Shown piece after piece: positions 55,701 to 64,000 of a stretch of DNA of 64,000 nt (position 1 is its first letter; each line of letters opens with the position of its first letter). Under the pieces are notes generated by a model. That model was not told the origin of the DNA, made no database searches, and saw only the letters and a program-made list of their open reading frames with translations. This DNA is from a virus: IMG/VR virus record IMGVR_UViG_3300011187_000003, positions 23,726-87,725 of that record; one strand, written 5' to 3'. The position numbers and the translations under genes are program-made.

Positions 55701-57692
55701 AGCTCCAAAAACTTTCTAAACCAAGACTTCAGTTCTGTCTCAGGTGCTATTACAGGCCTTAAGGAAGCAGGCAAATTGGTTTCTAAAGGCAAAGGTTTAG
55801 GAATGAATGTACAGCCCTTACTTGACTTCATAAATAAGATAGAAGGTAAAAAAGGCAATCTTTTTCAAGGTCTTATTGAACCTTCTGAAACTCAAAAACA
55901 GGTTAAATACTTTGAGGGTCTTAGCCAAATAATTAATTCTGAAATGCCTAGTGGGCTAGAGCAAATTAAAAGTCGCAGAGAAAGAATATCTGACCTACTA
56001 AAGAAAGCTAATGAGTATGGTTGGGAAGGAAAAGAGCGACTTGAAGAGAGATTGAAGCTACTTAATAAAGAGTATGAGTCTCAAAGAAGAATTAATAAAA
56101 TAAGGAAGCAAGGTGAAGAAGAAGCTAAAAAAAGAGATGACCTCATTGGTCAATACCAGTCTCATATGGATGATAGGAGGACTAAAGAAGAAACCATACA
56201 AGACAAGATAACAGGGCTTCGCTCAAAGCTTAAGTATGGTGGATATGATGAAGGTCAACAGTTAATGATTCAAGACATGATAGACAACTATGAGTCTGAC
56301 CTTGACCAGCTAGAGCAGAGTCAAGAGGATAGTAACTTTGTAGATAAGATTAATAGCTCTCTTGAAAAAACAGATGAGCTTATTAGTAATCTTGATGTTA
56401 GCAGTATAGCTGGAGTCGTAGATAGACAGGATGCAATTACAAAAATCCATAAAAGATTAGGTACTTTAAATACTATGGATGTAAGTGATGCTAACATGGA
56501 TAATAAAAATGTCCAAGAAGCTATGAAAGAATTTGGTATGGATAAGAAAGAGTTGCAGAAATTCATGAAGCAACTTAGAACAGGTATTCGTGATACTAAA
56601 GTTGCATGGGCTAAAGCTGTAGCTGGTGGTGTCAAAGAAGGCCTTAAAAATGCTGAATTTGATACATTTACTTCTAAGTTAGGTAGCACTTTAAGGGCCA
56701 CACTATCTACAGTATTTGGAAGTGATGATTTAACTAAGTCCCTTGAAACACTATTGTCCACTGATAAAAGTGTAGGAATGTTTGAAGGTATCGACTTAGG
56801 CAAAACTGCTAGTGATTCAATTATGGCAGGAGCTAAAAGTTTCGCTAGTGGTTCCAGTATTGGTGACTCACTAATGACAGGTATAGGTACTGCATTAGGA
56901 GGGCCTGTTGGTGGCGCTATTGGTGGAATGGTAGGCACTGTCTTTGGTCTAGGTGACAAAGATGGTTTAGATGATAAAAAGAAAGCTGACAAGATTAATG
57001 AGAATCTAAAGAAAACCAGTAAGAGTATGAAAGAATTTGGTATGACATACGACTATATAAAAGCTTCTTCAGAGGATGAAGCAGGATTCCTTGAAGGTCT
57101 TTTTGGTGGAGAAGATTGGGATACTAATAATCTTGAAAAAGCCAAAGAGGACTTGGAAAACATGGATGAACTTCTGCAATCTGCAAAAGGTACATTTGGA
57201 GACTTAGGCTCATCCTTTAAAAGCAATCTTCTCAATTCATTAAACTATTCAGACTTTAAAGCCTCATTTGACCAAGATATAGGTAAAGCACTTGAGAACT
57301 CCTTAGTTGAATCAATGGTAACATCAGGAGTAATTGGTGAGCAAATAAAGAAGTTAGCAGGTAAGATTTCGCTTGCAACTGAAGATGGGGTTATGTCTGA
57401 AGAAGAGATGAAAGGAATTAAAAAGCAGTATAAAGATATGGAGAAAGATATGTCTACTGCCTATGAAACCCTTGAAGACCTTAGAGAAGGTTCAGATATT
57501 GTAGATGACAGTTCACTTAATGCAAGTGTTGATAACAGCTATGAGGCAGGTTCAACCAGCAACATCACTTATCATCAAAGATTTGTAGTAGAAGCAGGAG
57601 CTATGATGGGTGATAGAAATGATGCTGAATCTTTTGCTGAAATGATTGAGCCTTATATCTCAGAAGTAATTGAAAGGAATCAAGGAATTTAA
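52740..57692 (+). CDS. tail tape measure protein
   Basis: 1650 residues. N-terminal 150 residues are a long coiled coil; residues about 165-480 resemble the TP901-type tape measure core (MAQIDEQMVGVQKVM, TALAEAMKEAGKPAENLGLE-like, GRSLRTMFANM). Hydrophobic segments occur near 540-620 (TAGLGITAMVGIITNFTTAV) and a glycine-rich membrane-like part near 1375-1405. Its length predicts a tail of roughly 240-250 nm by the usual 1.5 angstrom per residue rule. Confidence 0.93.
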   Translation: MADYGLNIDIRFTDSYKKDLQKLQSGLQDIQQEFKDINNVAKQLDNAVGSSTKQASNSLKKLDKRLAEVEQQTKELSNQNKNMSASMDKHEKGVNDLSSDYGKLEKQLNDTQKELSQLERQQDKVNKTSSKASSNLSKTNKSIDEYSKKTKKATADTKSWQSRNSEAMGIAVRSTAIWGVATTAIYGTKRALEATADAMAQIDEQMVGVQKVMGDRVEDFQEMEKASARLGMEYARTIPKVIEQMEEWGRQGKSQAEVIQLTEASLLSANATNIKSADSVSYLVSAMTQFNISADDSIMIIDQWNSVANNFANTTAIDLAEAMKEAGKPAENLGLEMHQLIGLTTAMAEATAKSGNRLGRSLRTMFANMSETTGSIETYINGFEEWLATAEDMDGKELDISIRTSEGEYRNMFNVLKDLSGEWENLTDVQKSQVSNLAGNKRRYSDFLSMIENFDTAVDASAQALNSFGSALDENETYMQNIQAQIDQAKTAFQSLASTIKNIGGKEVMVGLANAVEGLFKNIQYTIEGLKNVKGILTAGLGITAMVGIITNFTTAVQGLTVAMGGLKVVMTAISAHPIVATLTAITAGALTLANAIGRSKDVAEEYKRTNQQLNEVLQGSTDISYNQATGLQKTIGKFNRLISVAEDSKAIWGAVGQEISRLQSNFGKVSAEFSVKGIRAFNKMEENMNGLIDKAKELPDAFPKIDEIMNQEGLSKEQKMFQGYRYAKGVVGDLNQKLLATISIGDEVGDIASKTGKEFANSTFKAGKEIQSSLIDKVIDLREQLEKTFDVNYYQDFFARARNTFDLMSDVEFEQAQLQNFEQRVSSIEGLYQEIQMMEDSVKSGDVEKDQLVGMLDSRISETKAGKQRQILQKIRSEISMMQDPMEIWKSLSDDVWSSLKGNYDQLKDIRDEVKAIESQAQFGDTRESLLGTNLSSLTSTSEVDTFIGNIQSAIDKGLKEGYDVSLLRSLVNDAKELKDTLEFEDSSKNFLNQDFSSVSGAITGLKEAGKLVSKGKGLGMNVQPLLDFINKIEGKKGNLFQGLIEPSETQKQVKYFEGLSQIINSEMPSGLEQIKSRRERISDLLKKANEYGWEGKERLEERLKLLNKEYESQRRINKIRKQGEEEAKKRDDLIGQYQSHMDDRRTKEETIQDKITGLRSKLKYGGYDEGQQLMIQDMIDNYESDLDQLEQSQEDSNFVDKINSSLEKTDELISNLDVSSIAGVVDRQDAITKIHKRLGTLNTMDVSDANMDNKNVQEAMKEFGMDKKELQKFMKQLRTGIRDTKVAWAKAVAGGVKEGLKNAEFDTFTSKLGSTLRATLSTVFGSDDLTKSLETLLSTDKSVGMFEGIDLGKTASDSIMAGAKSFASGSSIGDSLMTGIGTALGGPVGGAIGGMVGTVFGLGDKDGLDDKKKADKINENLKKTSKSMKEFGMTYDYIKASSEDEAGFLEGLFGGEDWDTNNLEKAKEDLENMDELLQSAKGTFGDLGSSFKSNLLNSLNYSDFKASFDQDIGKALENSLVESMVTSGVIGEQIKKLAGKISLATEDGVMSEEEMKGIKKQYKDMEKDMSTAYETLEDLREGSDIVDDSSLNASVDNSYEAGSTSNITYHQRFVVEAGAMMGDRNDAESFAEMIEPYISEVIERNQGI

Positions 57693-57704
57693 GGAGTGAT
57701 TTAG

Positions 57705-58067
57705 ATGGCTAATAATAATTATGTACAAATTAACAATATATTTTTGGAGCCTACTGATTATAGTAGTGAATTGGTGGAGATAGGTAACACAAGGAGGACT
57801 CCATCAGGCCATTCTTACACTCAAACATCTGCGAAATATAAGACATTTAGTTTGACCATAGAGGGGGTTTCCCCTTCTATGCACTCAAACTTATTATACT
57901 TAACCTCATTAAATAGAGCTTTTGAGGGGAGTGCAGAGGATTTGAGTTTTACTGACTATAATGGCAACAGTTACACAGTTGGTATTCCAGTAGGTGGCTA
58001 TAACTATTACATAGAATCAGGCAAGGAAGAGAAATATACATGGGAATTAACACTAGAGGAAGTTTAA
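57705..58067 (+). CDS. small distal tail/baseplate protein
   Basis: 120 residues, beta-rich, with SYTQTSAKYKTFSLTIEGVS and TDYNGNSYTVGIPVGGYNYY, similar to small tail hub or Dit-like barrels found right after tape measure genes. Confidence 0.55.
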   Translation: MANNNYVQINNIFLEPTDYSSELVEIGNTRRTPSGHSYTQTSAKYKTFSLTIEGVSPSMHSNLLYLTSLNRAFEGSAEDLSFTDYNGNSYTVGIPVGGYNYYIESGKEEKYTWELTLEEV

Positions 58068-58078
58068 GGAGGTAAGTT

Positions 58079-61000
58079 ATGAAGGATATTAATAGTACAT
58101 TGTTAGATGCTTTACTTAGTAATAATGTAAATATAGATTTTAAAACTTTTATTAACTTCAATGATGATAATGTACTATCAGCAGATGAAGATGTATCACA
58201 ATACATAGAATCAGTTAAGGTTAGCAAAAAGACTGAGGGAAATATAGGTACTAGCATAACAGATGAAGCAACTATTACTTTAGATAACTCTGACAATAGA
58301 TTTTCACCAAAGAATCAAAGCTCAGAATATGCAGGTAATGTTGTACCAAACAAATACACAAGAATTGAAGCAGGGATACCTAGTAATGTTGCATTACTTT
58401 TTGATGGTGAACTGCAAGACATAAGGCCTAATTATGACAATAGTAAAGTCTCTATGAAAATTAAAGATATAACAAATAAACTAAAGAATATTAAATGCCC
58501 TGACAAGTTCTATGAGGAAGAATATAGAGAAGATATCATCAAAGATTTACTGGATTATGCTGGTGGTGTTTATACATCAGATAGTATTGATAGTACAAAC
58601 TCAAAGGTTAGTGCATATTTTAAGGGTGAGACAGTTTGGAGTGCAATACAGAAGTTGTCAAAGTCAGTTTGGGGTAGAGTTTTTGTTGAGGATGGAGTTA
58701 TTTACTTTAGGACTAGACTTTCACCTGAATATACTCAAGAAAAAAATATAGTAAAAACTTTAGATAATACAGATTATTTTAAGGTTAAAGAAAATTACAG
58801 TAGTAAGGAAGTTTACAATGAGGTTACTGTAAAATCAACACCTTATAAACAAAGGTCAGAAAGACAGGTTTGGCAAGCAAGTAGTCAAGATACAAGTGTT
58901 TCTGAGCAATATAATATCTCTCACATAGACTCAAAACAACTCCAGCTAACAGAGACTGTAGATGGTAATGTTCAAAATACAACTAATGTTCCAATAACTA
59001 ATGGGTCTTTAATGGTAGCTGATAGAACAACTGGTATTGAATATACTGTAGAGAATGGTGGCCTTTCTGTTAATAACTCAACTGGCCTAATAACATTTAG
59101 TGATAACAATGATTATCCTGTGCCTTCAGGAACAGGTATCCTAGATGTGAAGTACAGTTTTAATATTAGTATATTAGAGCCAAATAAAAGCAGAAACTTT
59201 ATTATTAATCTTGACCACCCTACTACAAACTTAAGCAACATGCATTGTACTGTAGAGAATTTAACTGACAATGTAGAGCTTATTCCTCATGGGGCAGATA
59301 GGACTATTACACTAGGTCGTAACCAAAGTGAAACAATTTCAATTGATGAACCACATACATTGTCGTGGGAGGTTGATTTCCAAGAGGGAGCTGACCATGA
59401 TAACTATTCAGGTTCTTATACTTTTGCTGAAGGAGAAATGGGAGATTATACCATAACAACTTCCACCTCTACAGATTTTGATACATGGCCTGATGATGAT
59501 GATGCACAGCAAAGCTTTTCTATTAAAGGGTCAGCTGGTACTATTGCTAGCAAGAGTTGGAGCGATAGAGAATGGAGGATGGAAACTCCAGTAACAATGA
59601 AGTTAAAAGTTTCCTATACCCACTATGAATACGAAGAAATTTTACCACCTAATCCTGATGTAAAGACTAAGCCTGAGATAAAAAGTGACAAACAAACCAT
59701 AGAGGTTCAGATTGACAACAACTCTAGTAAAAGAGTTAGACTTCATGGGTACAGGAAAGATAAAGAAGATACTACTGAGGAAATGTTGCTATTTGGTACT
59801 CCATATACTAGGGAAGACGAAATGGAGTATACAGCTGTTGATGATGAAAGTAAACAGCAATTTACTGTAAGTACTATGGGTGAAATTCAGAATGACTTCT
59901 TAGCAACTAACTCTGATATAAAGAAAATTGCAGACTATTTACTGTATCAATATTCCACACCTATGACAACTTTAGAGTTAGAATGTAAACCAATGCCTGA
60001 TTTAGAAATCATGGATAAGATTCAGGTGATTCAAGAAGATAGAGATATTGATGATGTATTCTTTGTAAAAGAAATAAGTTATAAGTACTCTAAAAATGAT
60101 GTACTATCTATGAGCCTTAAATTAAGACAGGCATATCAAAGTGAGTTTGTCTTTGAAGATGATGGAAGCTACTCCATTCCTGATGGTGGTGATGACCATT
60201 CTGTCACAAAACCACAGTCTATTAGTGTGCTTAATGCTAATACTATCTCTGCATCTGTTTATGGTGATAATAAAATAAGAATTACTTGGAAAAATAACAG
60301 AGAGTATGGACTTAGCCACTACAATATTTACAGAAAAGACCCAAATGATAATGTATTTGTTTATATTGGACAATCTAAAAAAGGTAGTTTAAGATATATT
60401 GATTCAGGCCTTGACTACAACACCACTTATGAATACAAAATAACAGCAGTTGATAAAGCAAATGTAGAATCAGATTTAAGTAACTCTGTAAGTGCTACTA
60501 CTAAATTAGCAAATACACCACCTGCACCTAGCTTTGAAGGTACATCATTTACTGACAGAGCAGTAATAAATTGGTCAGAAATAGATGAGGCAGATAAATA
60601 TGAATTACGAACTGACACTAACTTTGGGGTGTTTGATAGTGGTGTAGTATATAGGGGGAAAGAACTAAGTACTATTACCTACCCCACCAACAGAAATGTA
60701 ACTTATTACTTAAAATCTATTAACGACAACGAAAATTATAGTAGTAGTTATGCTACTATAAATGTAGAGAATACAGCGCCACCTGCACCAACAGCACCTG
60801 AAATTACAGAGTTTTTTGAAGGGTTGTGGATAAGTGTAAATGGTGTAAGTGACAATGATATTCAAGGATATAATATCTATATTACTGATACTGAGGCTAA
60901 CCAAACAGAGACTGTATCTTTAGCAACAGCCTCTAGGGTAACTTATAAGGCTAACCCTAATCAAGAGCTTTCTGTTAAGGTAACAGCTTTTGACTCATTT

Positions 61001-61546
61001 GGGGAAGGAGCTAGGTCAAGTGCTGTTCAGGGTAAAACTAGAAGCATTGATGATGTACATCAATTTGGTCTTAAGTTTAGACCTCCTGAGCTTGTAGATA
61101 CTAAACCTACTCTTCCTGATAACTTATTCCCTGAAGGGGCAACTATTTATAATACCTCAGATGATACTCTTTATAAAAACATTAATGGTAGCTGGAGTAC
61201 AGACTTGGGCGAAGATGAGTATCAAAAGATATTGGTAGGAGTTGTTGAAGCAGGTGCTATAGGAGTTAAACAATTAGAGGCTGAAAGCATTACAGCTGAT
61301 GCAGTTGGTACTAATCAAATAATTACTGACTTGGCTAATATTAATGATGCTGTAATTGATGAGCTAAAAGTTAGAAGTATTACATCAGATATGATTACAG
61401 TAGGAGCAGATACGACCTATGAGGCAGGATATAACCCTTATGAAAATAGTAAGCAAGCAGTTAAGATTAAGCCTCAAGGTGCAAAACTTTGGCACTTTGA
61501 TAAACACTTTACATCGACACAAGGAGAAATGATAACAATAACTTAA
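58079..61546 (+). CDS. tail hub / tip protein with FN3 domains
   Basis: 1155 residues. The first 700 residues resemble phage tail-tip (Tal/gp27-like) proteins, with VSKKTEGNIGTSITDEATIT and LEIMDKIQVIQEDRDIDDVF. About three fibronectin-III-like domains follow (SHYNIYRKDPNDNVFVYIGQ, GLDYNTTYEYKITAVDKANV, IQGYNIYITDTEANQ). The C-terminal KQLEAESITADAVGTNQIIT region matches central-fiber proteins of the DUF1983 type. Probably the central tail fiber or hub. Confidence 0.8.
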   Translation: MKDINSTLLDALLSNNVNIDFKTFINFNDDNVLSADEDVSQYIESVKVSKKTEGNIGTSITDEATITLDNSDNRFSPKNQSSEYAGNVVPNKYTRIEAGIPSNVALLFDGELQDIRPNYDNSKVSMKIKDITNKLKNIKCPDKFYEEEYREDIIKDLLDYAGGVYTSDSIDSTNSKVSAYFKGETVWSAIQKLSKSVWGRVFVEDGVIYFRTRLSPEYTQEKNIVKTLDNTDYFKVKENYSSKEVYNEVTVKSTPYKQRSERQVWQASSQDTSVSEQYNISHIDSKQLQLTETVDGNVQNTTNVPITNGSLMVADRTTGIEYTVENGGLSVNNSTGLITFSDNNDYPVPSGTGILDVKYSFNISILEPNKSRNFIINLDHPTTNLSNMHCTVENLTDNVELIPHGADRTITLGRNQSETISIDEPHTLSWEVDFQEGADHDNYSGSYTFAEGEMGDYTITTSTSTDFDTWPDDDDAQQSFSIKGSAGTIASKSWSDREWRMETPVTMKLKVSYTHYEYEEILPPNPDVKTKPEIKSDKQTIEVQIDNNSSKRVRLHGYRKDKEDTTEEMLLFGTPYTREDEMEYTAVDDESKQQFTVSTMGEIQNDFLATNSDIKKIADYLLYQYSTPMTTLELECKPMPDLEIMDKIQVIQEDRDIDDVFFVKEISYKYSKNDVLSMSLKLRQAYQSEFVFEDDGSYSIPDGGDDHSVTKPQSISVLNANTISASVYGDNKIRITWKNNREYGLSHYNIYRKDPNDNVFVYIGQSKKGSLRYIDSGLDYNTTYEYKITAVDKANVESDLSNSVSATTKLANTPPAPSFEGTSFTDRAVINWSEIDEADKYELRTDTNFGVFDSGVVYRGKELSTITYPTNRNVTYYLKSINDNENYSSSYATINVENTAPPAPTAPEITEFFEGLWISVNGVSDNDIQGYNIYITDTEANQTETVSLATASRVTYKANPNQELSVKVTAFDSFGEGARSSAVQGKTRSIDDVHQFGLKFRPPELVDTKPTLPDNLFPEGATIYNTSDDTLYKNINGSWSTDLGEDEYQKILVGVVEAGAIGVKQLEAESITADAVGTNQIITDLANINDAVIDELKVRSITSDMITVGADTTYEAGYNPYENSKQAVKIKPQGAKLWHFDKHFTSTQGEMITIT

Positions 61547-61560
61547 AGGAGAGGATAATA

Positions 61561-61959
61561 ATGGCATTACATTTTTATCATGATTCAGGAGCAACTAATT
61601 TAGTTGAGGCAGGAGATGTTGACCATGAAAGAAAGGCAGAACCTGCTGGAAATACAGTGACGATTGAACAGCAACTATACATTGGCAGTGATGATATTAA
61701 TTTAACTTATGAAAATGTAACAGTAAGCTCAGCAAATGACTTTGATGGTACCACTACAGCAGGTGAGATTGATGTTGAATATGCTTTAGATAGTGGTGGT
61801 TCAGCAGGTACTTATAACCAGAGTTTAGATATGGCAAACCAAGATTTTGACCCTGCAACACCAATTTGGAGAAAAATTACAGCACCTAGTATTACAGATG
61901 CTTTTAAAATTAGTAATATAGAACATCACATAGATAATTATGACGAATATGTTAAGTAA
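61561..61959 (+). CDS. small tail protein
   Basis: 132 residues, beta-rich and acidic (DSGATNLVEAGDVDHERKAE, ITDAFKISNIEHHI). Located between the hub and the adhesin; probably a tail-tip or fiber attachment protein. Confidence 0.55.
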   Translation: MALHFYHDSGATNLVEAGDVDHERKAEPAGNTVTIEQQLYIGSDDINLTYENVTVSSANDFDGTTTAGEIDVEYALDSGGSAGTYNQSLDMANQDFDPATPIWRKITAPSITDAFKISNIEHHIDNYDEYVK

Positions 61960-61978
61960 AGAAAGGAGTTGGTAAGGT

Positions 61979-64000
61979 ATGTCTATAAGTTATGACATAA
62001 CAAGCAGGAACTGGGATAACACAGATGTAGGTGTAAATATAACAGATGATGATGGGTTTAATGGGATTAAAGATATAGATAATGATAATGCTAGTTTTAG
62101 TGAAGGAACTCTGACTGATGTAGTGGCAGTTGATGATAGTTTACAACTTGCTAATAATTATGCTTTAAGTTTTGATGGTATTGATGATTATGCAGCTATT
62201 AGTAATGGTTCATTTTTAAATTTAAATACAGCTACTATTGAAATTGAAACATATATTGATAGAACATTAAATTCTGAAAAATTAAGTATAATAGCTGATA
62301 CTTGTATATATACTGGTGCATCCAAAGGTGGTTGGGTATTAGCTTTAGATGATAGAGATGCTAGGAATTATCATTTTAGGGTTGGAGTACAAGATTCAAC
62401 TAGTTGGATTATTGATTTACAGACAGAATTAGTTGACTATTTTCCAACTGCTAAAATTTATAATATTGTTTTAGTTTTCAAAGATAGTGATTACATTTCA
62501 ATCTTCGTAGATGGTACTGAAGTTTATACAACTATGATAAGTACAACACCTGTATCAAGTGGCTTAGATTTATCATTAGGAGGAGTGTCTGATAATTGGT
62601 TTTTAAAATGTCAGATGAATTATTTCAGAATATGGAATACAGCTAGAACACAAACTGAAATACAAAACAATATAAACACAGAATTAATAGGTAACGAAAC
62701 AGGGCTAGTAGCATATTACAAAATGGACACAGGAACAGGTACAACACTAACTGATTATGCAGGGACTAATGATGGAACAATTTATGGCTCTAGCTGGGTT
62801 GATGATTATACACCACAAGGCAACAGAATAGCACCACAACTAGACCTATCAACAATAGACGTTGTTGATAGTAGTGTAATAAGTTGGAGTGAAGCTCTTA
62901 ATGAAAATTTATTTACAGATAGTGATTTTGATGATGCTGTAAACACTTGGAGTGCAGAAATTCAATATGATAATGGAGGTGCAGTTGATAACGGTAGATA
63001 TGGGGCAGATACAAGTACATGGGGCTTCTATCAAGATGTTTTTATATCTGAAGGATATAGATATAAAATTAGTGGTTATGTGAGAATGCCTTCTAACAAT
63101 GCTGATGTAAGAATCAGCTTGGATTCGACGGATTTGGGGCAGGCTTATGTAGATACTAATGGTGAGTGGACATATTTTGAATATATATCAGGAGTTGCAG
63201 AATCATCAAGATTAGAACGAATACATATTCTTGATAAAAGTAAGAGTGGGAATGAAGTTCAAGCAGATAAATTTTATATTGAGAAGTTAGATATCCTCAA
63301 TATCAACATAGAAACCTCAGTTGATAATCAATCAACTTGGCAGACAGTAACAAATGGAGGTTCAATACCTAATATAAGTGGTGCTAGTACCCTTGATGTA
63401 AGACAAACCCTATCAACTGATGATACCACAGTCACACCAGTTTTAGAAAGCCTCACAGTAGAAGTTGAAACTCCTATCCAACATAACTGGAGTCTAGATA
63501 CCTCAACTCCATCTTCTTGGAATGATGTGAGCAATCCACTAACTCAATCATCAGAAGGTGAGTGGTATTTGCACACTAGGCATTTTGAGGACAACAATCC
63601 AGTTACTGAATATACTGGAACTTATAATATAGATAAAACACCACCAGCTGTACCAAATGTTAACTTGACTAATAACACATCCCATTCATTCAGTTTAGAT
63701 TGGACTAATGATGACAGCTTAAGTGGAATTGACTATGTTGAATTATATGCTAAAACTTCAGATGGAACTGTAATTGATATAAATGGTGATAGTAATACAG
63801 AAGATTATATAACCTTAACAGCTACTGATGATACATACACAGTTGATGGGTTATCAGAATACTCTGACTATGACTATAAAGTAATTACCTATGATAAAGC
63901 AGGAAATTCATCAGCTGATGGTTTTTATACCATGACTACAGATGATATTACTGAGCCTGTAATTGGCTACAATGTAAACTCTACTAGCTGGCAAAACACT
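61979..64000 (+). CDS. tail fiber/adhesin with LamG and FN3 domains (partial)
   Basis: ATG 61979 after AAAGGAGTTGGTAAGGT; open for 674 codons to the window edge, so the C-terminus is missing. A LamG/concanavalin-like domain spans about residues 50-275 (YALSFDGIDDYAAISNG, NYFRIWNTARTQTEIQ, LVAYYKMDTGTGTTLTDYAG). A carbohydrate-binding-module-like domain follows (NLFTDSDFDDAVNTWSAE, YRYKISGYVRMPS), then strand-rich linkers and an FN3-like domain (TPPAVPNVNLTNNTSHSFSL). Likely receptor-binding, recognising cell-surface glycans. Confidence 0.8.
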   Translation, partial: MSISYDITSRNWDNTDVGVNITDDDGFNGIKDIDNDNASFSEGTLTDVVAVDDSLQLANNYALSFDGIDDYAAISNGSFLNLNTATIEIETYIDRTLNSEKLSIIADTCIYTGASKGGWVLALDDRDARNYHFRVGVQDSTSWIIDLQTELVDYFPTAKIYNIVLVFKDSDYISIFVDGTEVYTTMISTTPVSSGLDLSLGGVSDNWFLKCQMNYFRIWNTARTQTEIQNNINTELIGNETGLVAYYKMDTGTGTTLTDYAGTNDGTIYGSSWVDDYTPQGNRIAPQLDLSTIDVVDSSVISWSEALNENLFTDSDFDDAVNTWSAEIQYDNGGAVDNGRYGADTSTWGFYQDVFISEGYRYKISGYVRMPSNNADVRISLDSTDLGQAYVDTNGEWTYFEYISGVAESSRLERIHILDKSKSGNEVQADKFYIEKLDILNINIETSVDNQSTWQTVTNGGSIPNISGASTLDVRQTLSTDDTTVTPVLESLTVEVETPIQHNWSLDTSTPSSWNDVSNPLTQSSEGEWYLHTRHFEDNNPVTEYTGTYNIDKTPPAVPNVNLTNNTSHSFSLDWTNDDSLSGIDYVELYAKTSDGTVIDINGDSNTEDYITLTATDDTYTVDGLSEYSDYDYKVITYDKAGNSSADGFYTMTTDDITEPVIGYNVNSTSWQNT

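Noticed and set aside
56321-56992. 223-residue minus-strand frame inside the tape measure gene
   Set aside because: Serine/proline-rich antisense shadow without a ribosome binding site; the plus strand is clearly coding.
1-64000. tRNA genes
   Set aside because: I looked for T-loop GTTC/GGTTCGA patterns with matching acceptor stems and found none that fold.
1-64000. Diversity-generating retroelement or reverse transcriptase
   Set aside because: No reverse transcriptase motif (such as xxDD) and no template/variable repeat pair near the tail adhesin.

Overview
The window is a contiguous part of a tailed double-stranded DNA phage (or prophage / phage-plasmid) of a low-GC Gram-positive bacterium. 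The base composition is strongly AT-rich, promoters are TTGACA/TATAAT-like with exact 17-bp spacers, and most genes have GGAGG-type ribosome binding sites. Many proteins are markedly acidic, which would fit a halophilic or halotolerant Clostridia/Halanaerobiales-type host, but that is inference. Head and tail genes plus a 1650-residue tape measure and no sheath gene suggest a long non-contractile tail (siphovirus-like). The right end stops inside a tail adhesin gene, so lysis and further tail genes lie outside.

Layout: (1) 1-9.2 kb, minus strand: replication and recombination operons (DnaQ-like exonuclease, DnaG-like primase, DnaB-like helicase, a membrane-anchored lytic transglycosylase, Sak4-like ATPase, SSB-like protein, a replisome organiser with iterons and DnaA boxes inside its gene, and an early sigma-like factor). 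(2) 9.2-9.9 kb: a divergent switch with an XRE repressor on the plus strand. (3) 9.9-12.7 kb, minus: RecJ, a small HAxxR-type protein and an Xer-like tyrosine recombinase. (4) 12.7-20.6 kb, minus: accessory small genes, many with their own promoters. (5) 20.6-21.9 kb: a non-coding centre with tandem repeats, a candidate antisense RNA, an alternating purine-pyrimidine tract, a 20-bp palindrome and paired DnaA boxes. (6) 21.9-25.4 kb, plus: small cassettes with near-identical promoters, a distinctive GGAGCTG ribosome binding site and AGGCCT hairpins, plus about 400 nt of highly structured non-coding sequence. (7) 25.4-25.9 kb: six phased DnaA boxes and an AT-rich segment, a strong origin candidate. 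(8) 26-33 kb, plus: small early/middle genes (zinc ribbons, methyltransferase, SNase-like nuclease, phosphoesterase). (9) 33-40.4 kb, plus: dNMP kinase, DnaE polymerase, ThyX, PIN-PhoH and a second sigma factor. (10) 40.5-64 kb, plus: terminase, portal, protease-scaffold, capsid, connector and tail genes.

The most unusual theme is regulatory. Early promoters of both divergent arrays share one extended signature (TTGACA, 17 bp, TATACT, about 6 bp, TAGTGAAG). The plus-strand cassettes use a non-canonical ribosome binding site (AAAGGAGCTGAT), while RNAs transcribed from the minus strand at 17.7 and 20.85 kb carry the complementary CAGCTCCTT sequence inside stem-loop structures. This suggests an RNA-based control circuit between the two early arrays; it is inferred from sequence only. 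The DnaA-box clusters, RecJ and Xer-like recombinase would suit a phage that replicates as an extrachromosomal element.
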